Shown piece after piece: positions 1-9,569 of a stretch of DNA of 64,000 nucleotides. Source of the DNA: Takakia lepidozioides (lineage: Eukaryota > Streptophyta > Takakiopsida > Takakiales > Takakiaceae). The DNA lies in the NCBI GenBank assembly GCA_030704615.1, contig CM060733.1, forward strand, positions 33,852,001 through 33,916,000. Reading direction: 5' to 3'. The notes below the pieces were generated by a model, which was not told the DNA's origin, did no database searches, and worked only from the letters and a program-made list of their open reading frames with translations. The translations under genes and the position numbers were made by a program. Within the stretch, counting starts at the first letter, position 1; every line of letters starts with the position of its first letter.

Positions 1-2257
1 TAAGATGACCCCTCATAGAGAACCAAGCCTGCCATATTGATCTCCAAGCTTGTGAGCCCGAAAGAGGCACGGAGTTTGAGGAGCCTCCCTGCACAACCCA
101 TCTCAGGGAAGGAGGTCAAATTGAGGAAGGAGCTGGACGAGCCTTGAGGAGATGACCAAACCAGGAGACTCCATGGTGAAAGAGAATGAGTGAACACCGT
201 TGGGATCCACTTGGCTAGAATGGCCGCAATCTGTGATTTAGGGTCTATAATACCAAGGCCACCATTACTTTTTTTTTGGGTCAACTGCTTCCAGCTCACA
301 TGCGCTCTACGAGTCTGGCTAGGAGAGGAGGCCCCCCAAATGAAGTTCCGCATCATAGCTTTCATCTTTTTTATGAAGGCCTCGCTTGGCAACCAAACTG
401 AAGAGCCAAACCAGCTAGAAGCCAACACAACTTGGTTAACAATAATAGCTTTGCCCACTATAGAGAGGTGTGCCGAGCACCGGTAGGCTAGCTTCTTCTT
501 GAGGCTTGCCAGGATACCTTCAGCACGCAGAGCGTCAGAAAGGTCATGCCCAACCAAATGACCCAAGAGAACATGCGATTGGCCTTCCTGCAACCAAGAA
601 AGACCGAGGGCTCCCCCCCAGGGGGCTGTATGGGCAGCCATCGTGGAGTCCTTTATCTTGGATAAAATCCCTTTAGACTTACTCCAGTTTATATTCAGAC
701 CCGAAGCAGCACAAAATTGTGACAGAGCGAGCAGGGCCCGATCCACATTAGCCATAGTGTTGTTATCAATTAACAAGGAAGTATCATCAGCATATAGTGA
801 GGATTTTATACTGTAATTTGGGATAGATAGGTGCTGGATTTTAAGCCCCACCACATCTGGCCTGATGTGTAGGAGATGGCTGAGGCCATCTGCAACAATA
901 ATAAACAGAAAGGGAGATAGCGGGTACCCCTGTCTCACCGAGCGGAAAAGAGGGAAGGACCTTGAGATGGATCCATTAACCAACACCTTACTAGATGCTG
1001 ATTGAAGAAGAATGGTAATCCATTTGAGGAAGTTGCACGTTATACCACAATTTTGAATCGCCCCCAGCAGATAGGACCACTCAATATCGAAGGCTTTCTC
1101 GAAATCCAGAATTAGCATCGCTAATGGCTGGTTAGCTTCGAAAGCAGAGTGAAGAGCTTCATGAGCAAGCAAGGTGTTATCCAATATCATACGGTCCTTT
1201 AAGAACATTGTCTGCTCAGGTCTGATGAGCTTGTAGAGAAGCAGTTGAATCCTTAGGGCCAAGGCCTTAGCTATAATTTTGTAGACTGCATTTAGCAAGG
1301 TTATCGGTCTATAGTTGGAGATGGAATCACGGTCCCCCTTTTTGTGTATAAGAGTAATCACCCCTTGGCTAATCTGAGAAGGCATAATGCCTTTGAGAAG
1401 AATGTCTTCAGCAAAAGCTGTAAAATCATCCCCACACACTGACCAGATTGCCTGGAAAAGCTCCACTGGTAACCCATCTAACCCCGGCGATTTATACGAG
1501 GCGAGCTTTGACAACGCATCTGAGAGCTCGTTTGATGTGAAAGGGGCCGACTATCTCACCAGCTCTGATTCAGACACAATTGGAATGTAAGAAGAAAGCA
1601 CAGAGCTTCGGGAAGCCAAATCCTGCGGGGATGCAGTACGTGCTCCAAACAAGGCAGTGAAATGCCAGGCAACCAGGGAGGACATCTGCTTTGGGTTGGT
1701 GACCAGCAGCCCCTGGGCATTATTCAGGGATGCAATGGATGTAGCATCACGGCGTTGCCTAGCTTTAAGAAAAAAATATCTTGACATTTTCTCACCCTTC
1801 ATAGACCAATTGATGCCTGCTTCCTTCTCAAGTTCTCCTCCTTTGCATGAAGCAACTCTGCCAAGTTCCTTTTGGCTAAGTGAAAGGAGTCCCAGGTTTG
1901 GTTGTAGGCCCATCCCAACTCAATCACTTTCTGACACTGAGCTAGGCATTTGGTGAGAGCCTTTTCTTGCCTATTCCTTCCCATAGCATGTTGTTTCGAG
2001 ATTTCCTGCCCCACTCTTTTAACAACTTCCATTTTCTTCAAGAATCTGATCGTAGGGGAGGTAAAACCCAATCCAGCAAAAATCCAGGTCGATTTTATCA
2101 AGTCCAGGTACTGGGGGATGGCCAAGATGGAGGGGTTCAGCTTAAAGAAACCACACCCCTTGGAATGAGCACCTGGCAAGGAGAAGGAAACAGTAATCGC
2201 TGCATGATCAAAACCTGGCAGAATGGGCCCTAAAGCTGCAGGCTTCGCCCAAAACAA
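1..2257 (-). pseudogene. LINE ORF2 linker plus reverse transcriptase (in-frame TAG, edge-truncated)
   Basis: The frame continues from the linker region (2257-1551) into a reverse transcriptase that is open from 1550 to base 1. Visible blocks: KSPGLDGLP, GVITLIHKKGD, NYRPITLLN, LDFEKAFD, RSVRQGYPLSP and the catalytic LYADDTSL near 775-800, followed by thumb and connection sequence (LNINWSKSK, GLGLSWL-like). A single TAG at 1551-1553 separates linker and RT but the frame is otherwise continuous over more than 500 codons. The YADD centre is intact, so this copy may have been mobile in the not too distant past. Confidence 0.88.
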
Positions 2258-2934
2258 GGGAGTGGGAGAGCAGTAAATCCGATCCAGGTGGGCTATGCAG
2301 AGGTCTGGGGTTTACGGTTGTTTGACCAAGTAAAACGTAACCCATCTTCGAAAGAGGTGAAAGGCTCAGACAGACCCACCACAAAGCAAAGAGAATCCCA
2401 GACCTCTGACTCTTCAAGAGACAAAGTGTGTGAAGCTGTTCCAAATCGATCTTCTATACGCTCCACCATGTTCATGTCACCAGCAAAAATCCAATTAACA
2501 ACATCAGGACAATCCAAGATTTTAAGTCTCAGAAAAGACCATAATTCAATTCTTTCCTCAACGGAGTTGGGAGCATAAATGCTCACAAAAGCGCACCCTC
2601 GAAGGGCTGAATTGGAAGAAGCAAAAGCAACCTGAATTCTCCCTTGCATCCAAGCTTCAACCCTAATGAATAATGAAATCAAAGCTGGTGAAATCAGAAT
2701 AGTAGTTCCACCTCTAGAGTCTGCTATCGAAGGGTTCCACCAGGCAGCATTGCTAGGCCAAAAAGCGTTGCCTAATGCCTGGATTTTCGCTGCATTTAGT
2801 TTGTGCTCTTGTAAAAAGATGATCTGGTTAGAGTTCGTAAAGGTGGCCGCCCACTGTTGAAGACGGCAACGTTTAGGCAAAGAGGCTCCAGATCCAATGC
2901 CTCTGATATTCCACGAGGTAAGGCCAAAATTCAT
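2209..2934 (-). pseudogene. LINE ORF2 endonuclease domain (frameshifted)
   Basis: L1/APE-type endonuclease that would nick target DNA for target-primed reverse transcription. The likely start is the ATG at 2934, directly before the strand-leading block LTSWNIRG. Further expected blocks follow in order: LQEHKL (catalytic Glu), AGDMNM (Asp/Asn), LRFTWSN, then LDRIYCS and GFDHAA (the SDH-type end). The blocks LRFTWSN and LDRIYCS lie in different frames, placing a one-base-type frameshift near 2300. The family call is firm; the protein is not intact. Confidence 0.85.
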
Positions 2935-3503
2935 GGAGGAAAAGCTTGCAAGCCCATGGCATAACCACGAATTGATGGCTTGGAGAAAATTGGGAGGACA
3001 TGATGATCTTTGAGGATGGGCAAATGTGGCAATACTCTGAAGGACAAGGCTTGAGTTGGATGCTCCGAGCAGTAGGTGCAGGCCAGACCCCCCCTCCAGA
3101 CAGCAATTCGAAACACCTGGGGTGAACTGGAACCTCCATTGCAGCATGACTCATGACTGAGACAAACGGACAGGCCTCCCCAAGAGAAGAACTCAGCAGA
3201 GTAACTGGATAGCAAGAAAGGAAAGAACTGAACAGAGAAGTCAAGCACCACAGCTCTAGGGCAGAATCTCCAAGAGAAAGTGTAGATCCATAGCAAAAAC
3301 CCACTATAACCAATGGTCAAGCTGAAATTCAGCAGGGCAGGCTGATTAAGACTCACCGGTGGAGGCGATGGGATCAGCAGGTCAACAGGAGCCATTTCTT
3401 TCTCCCCCTTCTCTCCCTCCTTTACATTGAAGACCACCAAACCATTGCTAGATCTAGGGACATCCTCAGCCGAGGCCAGAACCTTGACCTTCTCTGTTGC
3501 CAT
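2931..3503 (-). other. Unrecognised reading frame upstream of LINE endonuclease
   Basis: An ATG at 3503 opens a frame of about 190 codons reading MATEKVKVLASAEDVPRSSN at its start, followed by a Lys/Glu-rich stretch and Pro-rich and aromatic-rich parts. It overlaps the endonuclease start in another frame. It could be the end of LINE ORF1 or 5' leader, but no RNA-recognition motif or zinc knuckle is visible. It may instead be leftover host or LTR sequence. No function is assigned. Confidence 0.25.
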
Positions 3504-3539
3504 AAGCAGTTTCTTCCCTACCGAGTAAATGTGATGTCG

Positions 3540-3631
3540 TGCACCTAAGCATCGTGCCACAACATACATCGCTGTCCACCACACAATCTAAGCACACAAT
3601 CCTAGAAAACTATACCACAATCGCCCCCCTA
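3540..3631 (-). repeat. Polypurine tract and LTR remnant of gypsy copy A
   Basis: On the minus strand the sequence reads AGGGGGGCGA (polypurine tract, 3621-3631) then TTGTGG..., matching AGGGGGGCGATTGTGAC at 17041 in copy B. About 80 bases of LTR-like sequence similar to B follow (shared TGTGTGGTG, CAGCGATGTA and GCACGACA blocks). No full LTR can be delimited. Confidence 0.55.
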
Positions 3632-3730
3632 GCCGGTGATTAGGTCCCTCTAACACCAGATAGCTGACGAATATCCATCCCAATAAGATTATCGTTTGTT
3701 CATCAATCGCCCAAGTCCCACTATCTGAAG

Positions 3731-5240
3731 TCAATAGATCAAGAGGTCGGGTACAAAAGTAGCCCCATCGTTACTCGCCTTCCTGCAATCCATGGCTTCA
3801 GTATCATCATGCTCGCTCGTGCATGGATTACGACTCAACCCATCTGCATCCCGATTGACTATACCGGCTCGATGCACCACCTGGAAGTCGTACTCTTGAA
3901 GCATAAGTGCCCACCGTGCAAGCTTCCCTGTAAGCTTGTTTGACTCCATCAACCACTTCAATGGTTGGTGATCCGTGACAAGGGTGAAAAGATTGTCATA
4001 GAGGTAGCATCTAAAATGTGCCACTGCCCAAACTGCAGCTAGACACTTCATAGGAACTATACTTCGCCTCGGCATCATTGTTCGAACGGCTAGTATATGC
4101 CACTACGAACTCTCTTCCCTCATCATCCACTTGTGTGAACACTGCTCCAATCCCCAACATACTCCAATCCGTATGTAGCTGGAAAGACCGCCCCCCAATA
4201 GGTCGCCTCAGAATAGGCGCAGAAGTCAATCGAGCCTTGAGTTCCTCAAAGACTTCATCCTGCTTCTCCTCCCACTGCCACTCCTGACCCACCTTGGTCA
4301 ACTTGGTAAGAGCCTTTGCAATGCTGCTAAATCCCTTGACAAACCGTCGATAGTAGTTTGCCAACCCCATGAAAGCACGAACTCTGCTAACATCAATGGG
4401 GTGTGGAATGCGTGCAATGGCCTCCACCTTCGTCTTTTGAACACCCAATCCTCCAGGGTATATCATGTGGCCCAAATACTCAATCTGGTTGTAGAAGAAC
4501 TTGCATTTCCCAGGGTGCAATTTCAACCCATGCACTCTCAAGCGCTCAAACAACACCTAAAGGTGTCTCTCATGCTCCTCAACCGTAGCACTAAAGACGA
4601 TGATGTCATCAATGTAGCACCGGGCAAAGTCTAGCCCCGCGAGAATCCTATCCATGACCCTCTGAAACTCTGCAGGAGAATTCTTCAAAACGTAGGAACC
4701 GCCATTGGTACAAGCAATCCTTCACATATTGGTCAATCCCCCAGAATGTTGTCTTCTGCTTGTCAGCCTCTTATGATTGGCAATTGGTGGTGACCGGATC
4801 GCAAGTCCAATGTGCTAAACACATTTGCATGCCCAATGGCATCAAAGATCTGCTCTGGAGTTGGCATGGCATATCTATCGAACTTAGTCTGACAGTTCAC
4901 AGGACGGTAGTCCCCACACATCCTCCTTTCTGTCCAATTGCCATAGATATCCTTCTTAGCTGGCATCACCATTGTCGAGGCATACTCCCCGCCTGACAAC
5001 TCCACCAATCCAGCTTCGAACAACTCCATAGTCCGTGACTGGATCAAAGATCTCTCCATATCACTATACCTGTAGGGCCTTTGAAAAATTGGTGTGTCAC
5101 TTGCTAAATCAATACGAATCTCCTAGCCCTTCAAACTCCCCAAATCCTTCAAACCGAATGCAAAGCAATTTCTATAAGCCCTTAGAAATCGCTGGATCCT
5201 CCGCCTCTCTCCTCCGGTGACTGTAGGTCCAACATCTGGT
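3731..5240 (-). pseudogene. Gypsy copy A reverse transcriptase and RNase H remnant
   Basis: RT N-terminal part (SGGEYAS, CGDYRPVN, FSTLDLRSGHHQLP), then the catalytic CYIDDIIVF block at about 4599-4619, which copy B has lost. RT thumb follows (HPGKCKFF, EYLGHMIYPGG, VRAFMGLANYYRRFVKGF), then RNase H (QLHTDWSMLGIGAV, YTSRSNN, TDHQPLKWLMESNKLTGKLA). Breaks: a frameshift in the FGLK region, a TAG at 4557-4559 just after the YIDD block, and a frameshift near 4030 to 4080. After RNase H the sequence passes directly to the 3' leader, so integrase and PHD were removed by an internal deletion of about 1.7 kb relative to B. Confidence 0.88.
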
Positions 5241-5586
5241 TCCCAGTTGTCCTCAGTGACTGCAACCTTGGGTATACCAGGCTTGGAAGTAGGAGATGCA
5301 TCCTTTGGTTGCTAGATAGCAACCTCTTGGGCTTTATCCGCCCACCCTGACCGTGGCGTATCCTCCACTTGCTCCGCCATAGTCACCTTGAGAACATCCT
5401 CTGGGGAAGAAACGTTCTCAACCTCTTCAAAAACATTGGCCACCTTGGCCTCCAACTGATCCTCAGTATATGGCTCTCCTCACTCCTCATATTGCTGCTT
5501 GAGAGATCCAATGACTCTCTCTTTCCGCATCTCATCCCACATCTGCCATGGGTGTTTGCACCCCATGATCCTGTGCTCGCCCTCAC

Positions 5587-5937
5587 TCACTGCCTCCACC
5601 GTCCCGGTTGGCAGGGAGGATCACTATTCAATGGGAGTGCAGAAGTAGCCACCACTGTCTGCAACCTCTGTTGCTCAGCCATGCACAAGCCAATGACCCA
5701 TGTCAAGCAATTTAGATCCATTGCTTGACCCAACATCTGACGTCGTGATGCCTCTGGTAGAGCTGGCACGGTTGTAGTGCCCGTAGCAAACCCCATTGCC
5801 CGCTCTCGCTCATCCGCACTAGGCTCCCCCAATTGTTGTAGCGTGTTGTCCCAGATCAACCCTGGACCCATTGTCTCGAAAAGCATGAGACGAGGGAAAA
5901 CTCATGAGTGTAGGCAAGGCCGCACGTGGTTGCCCCT
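5587..5937 (-). pseudogene. Gypsy copy A DNA methyltransferase C-terminal remnant
   Basis: Homologous to B at about 13180-13470. It retains the motif IX-like ADERERAMGF and the motif X-like ASRRQMLGQAMDLNCLTWV, typical of the C-terminal end of C5-methyltransferases. Motifs I to VIII are absent because the copy is truncated at about 5937. It shows that the methyltransferase is a shared family feature and not a one-off insertion into B. Confidence 0.85.
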
Positions 5938-5965
5938 GTCAAGTTAAATAAACACAGTGTGAAAC

Positions 5966-6118
5966 TAACTAGAATAAAACTAGTTATTTATATTTAACAC
6001 TTGGATTTAGTTCAAGTGTTAAGTCAGGTGTCAAGTTTGAGCTTGACACCTGAACCATCTTATCTTCACGAGAGCGTCAGTCGCGCAACTCATCTCTCTC
6101 GAGTTGAGCCTGCGCGAC
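5966..6118. repeat. Cluster of four consecutive perfect or near-perfect hairpins
   Basis: Four inverted repeats follow one another within about 155 bases. (1) TAACTAG / CTAGTTA at 5966-5986. (2) TTAACACTTG / CAAGTGTTAA at 5994-6022, 10-bp arms. (3) TCAGGTGTCAAG / CTTGACACCTGA at 6024-6053, 12-bp arms with a 6-base loop. (4) GTCGCGCAACTC with GAGTT and TGCGCGAC at 6080-6118, interrupted stem. They lie between the truncated end of gypsy copy A and the MDHAR remnant. The role is unknown. Confidence 0.75.
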
Positions 6119-6266
6119 CGAGCTCCTTCACGCTTTAGAAGCTGAGTATGCTTATGAAGGGAGGATAGGTTGTTGTGGGGTGGAGTCCCCATAGCTTGGG
6201 GTGCCCCTGGCTCGACTACTATTTTAAAGAGTGATGGTGTTGGTTTTCATGTTTCTTGTGTGAACA

Positions 6267-6621
6267 GTGTGTCCTTTAACTTTCTTGTCACTCGAGAGAG
6301 ATGAACAAAGATATGTCAACACAGTGAAACTGAAAGATGGGCGGTCATTGTCTACAGACATTGTGGTAGTGGGCGTAGGCGCGAGACCACTCATAGCCCT
6401 TTTGAAGGAGCAGTTGGCTGTTGAGAAGAGAGGTTTCAAGGTTGATGGGTTCTTCAAAACAAGTGCTCCAGATGTCTATGCCGTTGGTGATGTTGCCACC
6501 CTCCCCCTGAAGCTGTTCGGTGACCTGCGCAGAGTAGAGTACGTTGATCATGCTTGCAAATCAGCTATTCAAGCTGTTCAGGCTATCAAGGCAGCTGAGG
6601 AAGGGAAGACTATTGCTGAAG
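6267..6621 (+). pseudogene. Monodehydroascorbate reductase gene fragment
   Basis: The translation matches the middle and C-terminal NAD(P)/FAD-binding region of plant monodehydroascorbate reductase, which regenerates ascorbate in the Foyer-Halliwell-Asada cycle. Visible blocks are VKLKDGR, TDIVVVGVGARP, FFKTSAPDVYAVGDVATLP (FAD-binding ATG-type block) and RRVEYVDHACKSA. It ends at GKTIAE followed by a plausible splice donor GTAGGC at 6622. The expected next exon (YDYLPYFYSR-type) was not found before the P1 gene, nor any N-terminal exon upstream. It therefore looks like a genomic fragment with a retained splice site, not a working gene. The true 5' edge of the exon is uncertain (6267-6300). 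Confidence 0.8.
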
Positions 6622-7398
6622 GTAGGCTGGACCTGCTGTTTGGGTCTAAGAAGAAACACGAGGTTGATGTCCTTGACGGTCCAGGTCGGGAATGATTATC
6701 GTTGCATACCTCTCTGTTGGCAGTGGCCGCCTCTCGGTTTCACCAATGGCCACGCCAAGTTGACAGTGGAATGCTGCTGGTTTGGATTCGTGACATTCAT
6801 TTCCAGGTGACAGGCGTGAGAGAGAGAGAGAGATACAGACACATGGCTGCGCAGAGCTTGCATGCCCGTACCTCGCCTCTCCGTCTTGGGGTCGCCTGCT
6901 CCTCGCTGCTTTCATGTGATGTAAGGCTCTTGTTTCTGTCCAAAATGCGGAGAAGATGAGATTGTGGTGAAGCCTGATATATCAGATCGAGCAAATTGTG
7001 TTTGGTTTGGCCAAGAGCTTGTCTTGATAAGGCAAGACTTCAGAAAATTGTGCGCATGTGCTGGCAAAGATGGCCACTGTAGACCATGCCCAGGGGAAAG
7101 CTCTGGGTAGAACAGGCCAAGGGTCCAAATTTGAAGATACCTGTACACGTACTGAAAGTAGACCAGGCCGCCTTCAAATGGACGACTCTTTATTTGAGAA
7201 TGGTCATGCATATGACAACAGAAAGTTGCATCAACAGGGCTGTTGCCGGTGAGACAGGTGCTTGTGGAGTAGTTGTCCAGAGCCTCTGTGGGGGTGAATG
7301 TATTGGAATGGGACGATGCTGTGCTGCCTAGCTTTCCCAGTTGGGCTTCCGTTAGTTGCTGGTTCAACCACCTGCACCCAATACCAGGAACACCTCTA

Positions 7399-7767
7399 TC
7401 AAGACTCTTGGGCGTTCAAAATTGCACTGGCAAGTTTTCTTGAGCAGCATTTGTGGGGTTCTTTCAATCTGTCCTCCTTTTTCTCTTCCTCCTTGGAGGC
7501 AGCTTCTATTGCAGCCCCACTTCCGGCAGCGGGTGCACTGCTCACAGCCACAGTGCCGCCACCTCCTGATCCAACATTGATGATGAGGTCATCAACACTT
7601 CTCTTCTCCAATAGCTTGGCGAACAGAGCGGGCCAGTAAGACTCAACTTGCACATTGGCGGCCTTCACTAGCGTTGCAATCTTGTCGGCAGTGATGGGAA
7701 TGTCGTCATCATGTAAAATCAGAGCAGCGTAAGTGCAGGCAAGCTCGCTGTGCGCCACGGCGGCCAT
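7399..7767 (-). pseudogene. 60S acidic ribosomal protein P1-like gene with non-canonical C-terminus
   Basis: Starts at ATG 7767 ([20 protein letters not shown]) and follows P1 through [30 protein letters not shown], the Gly/Ala hinge and a KEEEKKED acidic stretch. In normal P1 proteins the chain ends in a conserved acidic DDMGF-x-LFD tail that contacts elongation factors and the sarcin-ricin region. Here the acidic stretch runs into an unrelated tail (RLKEPHKCC...) and stops, and no downstream exon encoding the tail was found. It is probably a truncated or pseudogene copy, although an unseen splice cannot be excluded. Confidence 0.75.
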
Positions 7768-7959
7768 CGCTTCTCAACAAGACTCCGCACTCGAGAATCC
7801 AGACAAAGAGAATCCAGAGAGCAGGGGCTGCTAAGCGTGTGCCTGCGAAGGAGGATCCCAGCACTGCAACCTCTGTTGGTAGATTGCAATTCCACCATTT
7901 CGGGCACTTGTAGGGCATGGTATTTTTACCTTGTTGGGAACCTGCAGTAAATCGCAAAA

Positions 7960-8271
7960 AAAAAACGTGGGAACAGTTTTTAATGGCGAGAACGTTTTGG
8001 TGTTAAAAAAAAAAAAAACCTTTTGATCTAATTTAAATGATTTAGAGCCTAATTGGTCATAACTTTGTCAAATGGACTCCGTTTGACTCAGTTTTTGGGG
8101 GGATAGCTGCAGAAAGGGGAAATCTACCTATCTACTTATTTTTGTTTTCGGGACTCTGCTAAAAATCTATGGAATTTTTAGAGTGTGAGTGTGCCATGAA
8201 AGATCCACAATTCTGTTTCTAGAATCTGTTCTGGTCTATATGAGAGACAAATCTGTGGATGTCCTTCTTGT
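7960..8271. other. A/T-rich noncoding spacer
   Basis: Two adenine tracts (about 7957-7965 and 8006-8019) are followed by sequence of the kind often found in plant LTRs or leaders, such as TAACTTTGTCAAATGGACTC. No reading frame or RNA gene is recognised. It could hold the lost 5' part of gypsy copy B or the promoter of the 8272 ORF. Confidence 0.4.
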
Positions 8272-9021
8272 ATGGCTGGGGGAAATGAGGACGTAATTGA
8301 AGGGCATGTCTCTTCTCTTAGCCTGTGCACCCAAGGGGACAAGATTTATGTCTCTCAAGAAACTCAGACTGATTTGAGTGGAGAACAGTTGGACGAGTTG
8401 ATTGCATACTGGGAGTCAGGCATTAGCAGTAGACAACAAACTGCTGTAGTTGGCGTTGAGGGCCTCAATGTTGCTTTGGACAGTCAGAACTCTGTTGGAG
8501 CCAGCAGTTCTGCACCTGTAAGTGAAATACCAAAGTGGGTGAAAGCTAGGCTTGGAACACAGCCAAAGACAGCCCCGGGGACCAAGGTGTTCAGCCACAA
8601 GGCTGTGGTGTACTGGAGCAGAGGAGCAGGAGCTACACAAGTTTGTGCAATCAGACATGGTTGCAGCCGGACACACTCTGCACAAGGCAACCATGAGCGG
8701 GGGTTCATTAACAATGACAAGTTTGTTTTGCTTGAGGGAGATGCAGTCATTCGCAATGAGGACACCCGCAACCGTCTCAAAGCTTTCGAGTTGAGAGACT
8801 GTCAGACCCTACCTTTATTTTCTTTAGCGTTCAGTGAGCGGGAGATAGGGGAGTATTGCTTTGTCTCTACCTGGCAGAAAGAGGAGGAAGGTTGGTTAGA
8901 GCGAGCTACTGTAGCTTGGGACAAGGTTAGTGGCAGGTTTCTGGACATAGATATACCTCCTACACCTTACCATCATGCAGAGCGAGGCACTTTGAGAGAA
9001 GTCTGGCAGTTGATAGCATAG
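8272..9021 (+). CDS. Unrecognised 249-aa ORF just upstream of gypsy copy B
   Basis: An uninterrupted ATG-to-TAG frame starting MAGGNEDVIEGHVSSLSLCT. The first 100 residues are acidic to neutral and polar (SGEQLDELIAYWESGISS). The rest is mixed alpha/beta-looking, with FVLLEGDAVIRNEDTRNRLK, REIGEYCFVSTWQKEEEGW and a C-terminal PPTPYHHAERGTLREVWQLI. No zinc knuckle, catalytic or membrane motif is seen. It ends about 40 bp before the region shared by copies B and C, so it may be an accessory gene of the element or an independent gene beside it. An intact 249-codon frame amid heavily broken element frames is notable. No function is assigned. Confidence 0.5.
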   Translation: MAGGNEDVIEGHVSSLSLCTQGDKIYVSQETQTDLSGEQLDELIAYWESGISSRQQTAVVGVEGLNVALDSQNSVGASSSAPVSEIPKWVKARLGTQPKTAPGTKVFSHKAVVYWSRGAGATQVCAIRHGCSRTHSAQGNHERGFINNDKFVLLEGDAVIRNEDTRNRLKAFELRDCQTLPLFSLAFSEREIGEYCFVSTWQKEEEGWLERATVAWDKVSGRFLDIDIPPTPYHHAERGTLREVWQLIA

Positions 9022-9514
9022 ATCAGGATTAGATCTTGTTTGGTCGAGCTTCTATTCTTCCCCTCCATCTCTGTACTATTCTCATTACCTTGTACTTGTA
9101 GTTGCCAAAGCCTCTCTTGGTGGAGGCCAGTCAGTCCGGGGTTGTGGGCTCGGATATTCTGCAGGATCAGCATTGCAGCTGGATTTTGGTGTGGGGGTGT
9201 TGATGTTTTGATTTCTTGTGTTTGGATCCCCCCCAACACCTGCATGCTTGACTGTGCGCCATGTTGGTTTTGTGTGGGCTTGCTTTCATAGGGATTAGGC
9301 CGGATTTGATCACCGGTCAATCCTAGAGTATGCTGTCGGTGGTGAGGCTGGAGTGATGACCAGCAAGACCACCAGTGTTTCTTCTATGGTGAGACTGGGT
9401 TGATGACCAGCCAACCATAGGAGTTCTTGCGGTGGATGCAGGTGCAGGTGCCCTGAGCCACTGGGATATGACCCTTAAACTGCAACAGGTGCCCACCCGT
9501 GTCACCATTAGAAA

Positions 9515-9526
9515 TAGTACTAGAGC
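9515..9526 (+). other. Possible tRNA primer-binding site of gypsy copy B
   Basis: TAGTACTAGAGC matches 9 of 12 bases of TGGTATCAGAGC, the common plant initiator-Met tRNA primer-binding site. It sits about 55 bp before the Gag ATG, as expected. Copy C has the related TAGTACTAGTCTAAGC at the equivalent place. This is inference from position and partial match only. Confidence 0.35.
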
Positions 9527-9569
9527 CTTATAGTGTCACGTGGGGGAGGTGCACATTGTGAGTGTCATC

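Larger units (their letters stand above)
1..3535 (-). mobile_element. L1-type LINE, copy 1, open at the left window edge
   Basis: Minus-strand non-LTR retrotransposon. Reading leftwards it shows an apurinic-type endonuclease, a linker, and a long reverse transcriptase that stays open to base 1, so the 3' end lies outside the window. It is interrupted by one frameshift near 2300 and one in-frame TAG at 1551-1553. It is therefore a decayed, or possibly recent but inactive, copy. Its right edge abuts the LTR remnant of gypsy copy A near 3540. The exact boundary and target-site duplication could not be defined. Confidence 0.85.
3540..5937 (-). mobile_element. Ty3/gypsy element, copy A (internally deleted, methyltransferase family)
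   Basis: Minus-strand relative of copy B. From right to left it carries the C-terminal third of the DNA methyltransferase, a linker, reverse transcriptase and RNase H. It then jumps directly to the 3' leader, polypurine tract and a short LTR remnant. Integrase and the PHD finger, present in B at about 15.2-16.8 kb, are missing. The right end is truncated inside the methyltransferase at about 5937, where homology to B stops. Frameshifts and stop codons occur in the RT. Confidence 0.9.

Noticed and set aside
1-3535. LINE copy 1 as a host gene encoding a reverse-transcriptase-like protein
   Set aside because: Endonuclease plus RT order, stop and frameshift damage, and similarity to LINE copy 2 mark it as a mobile element.
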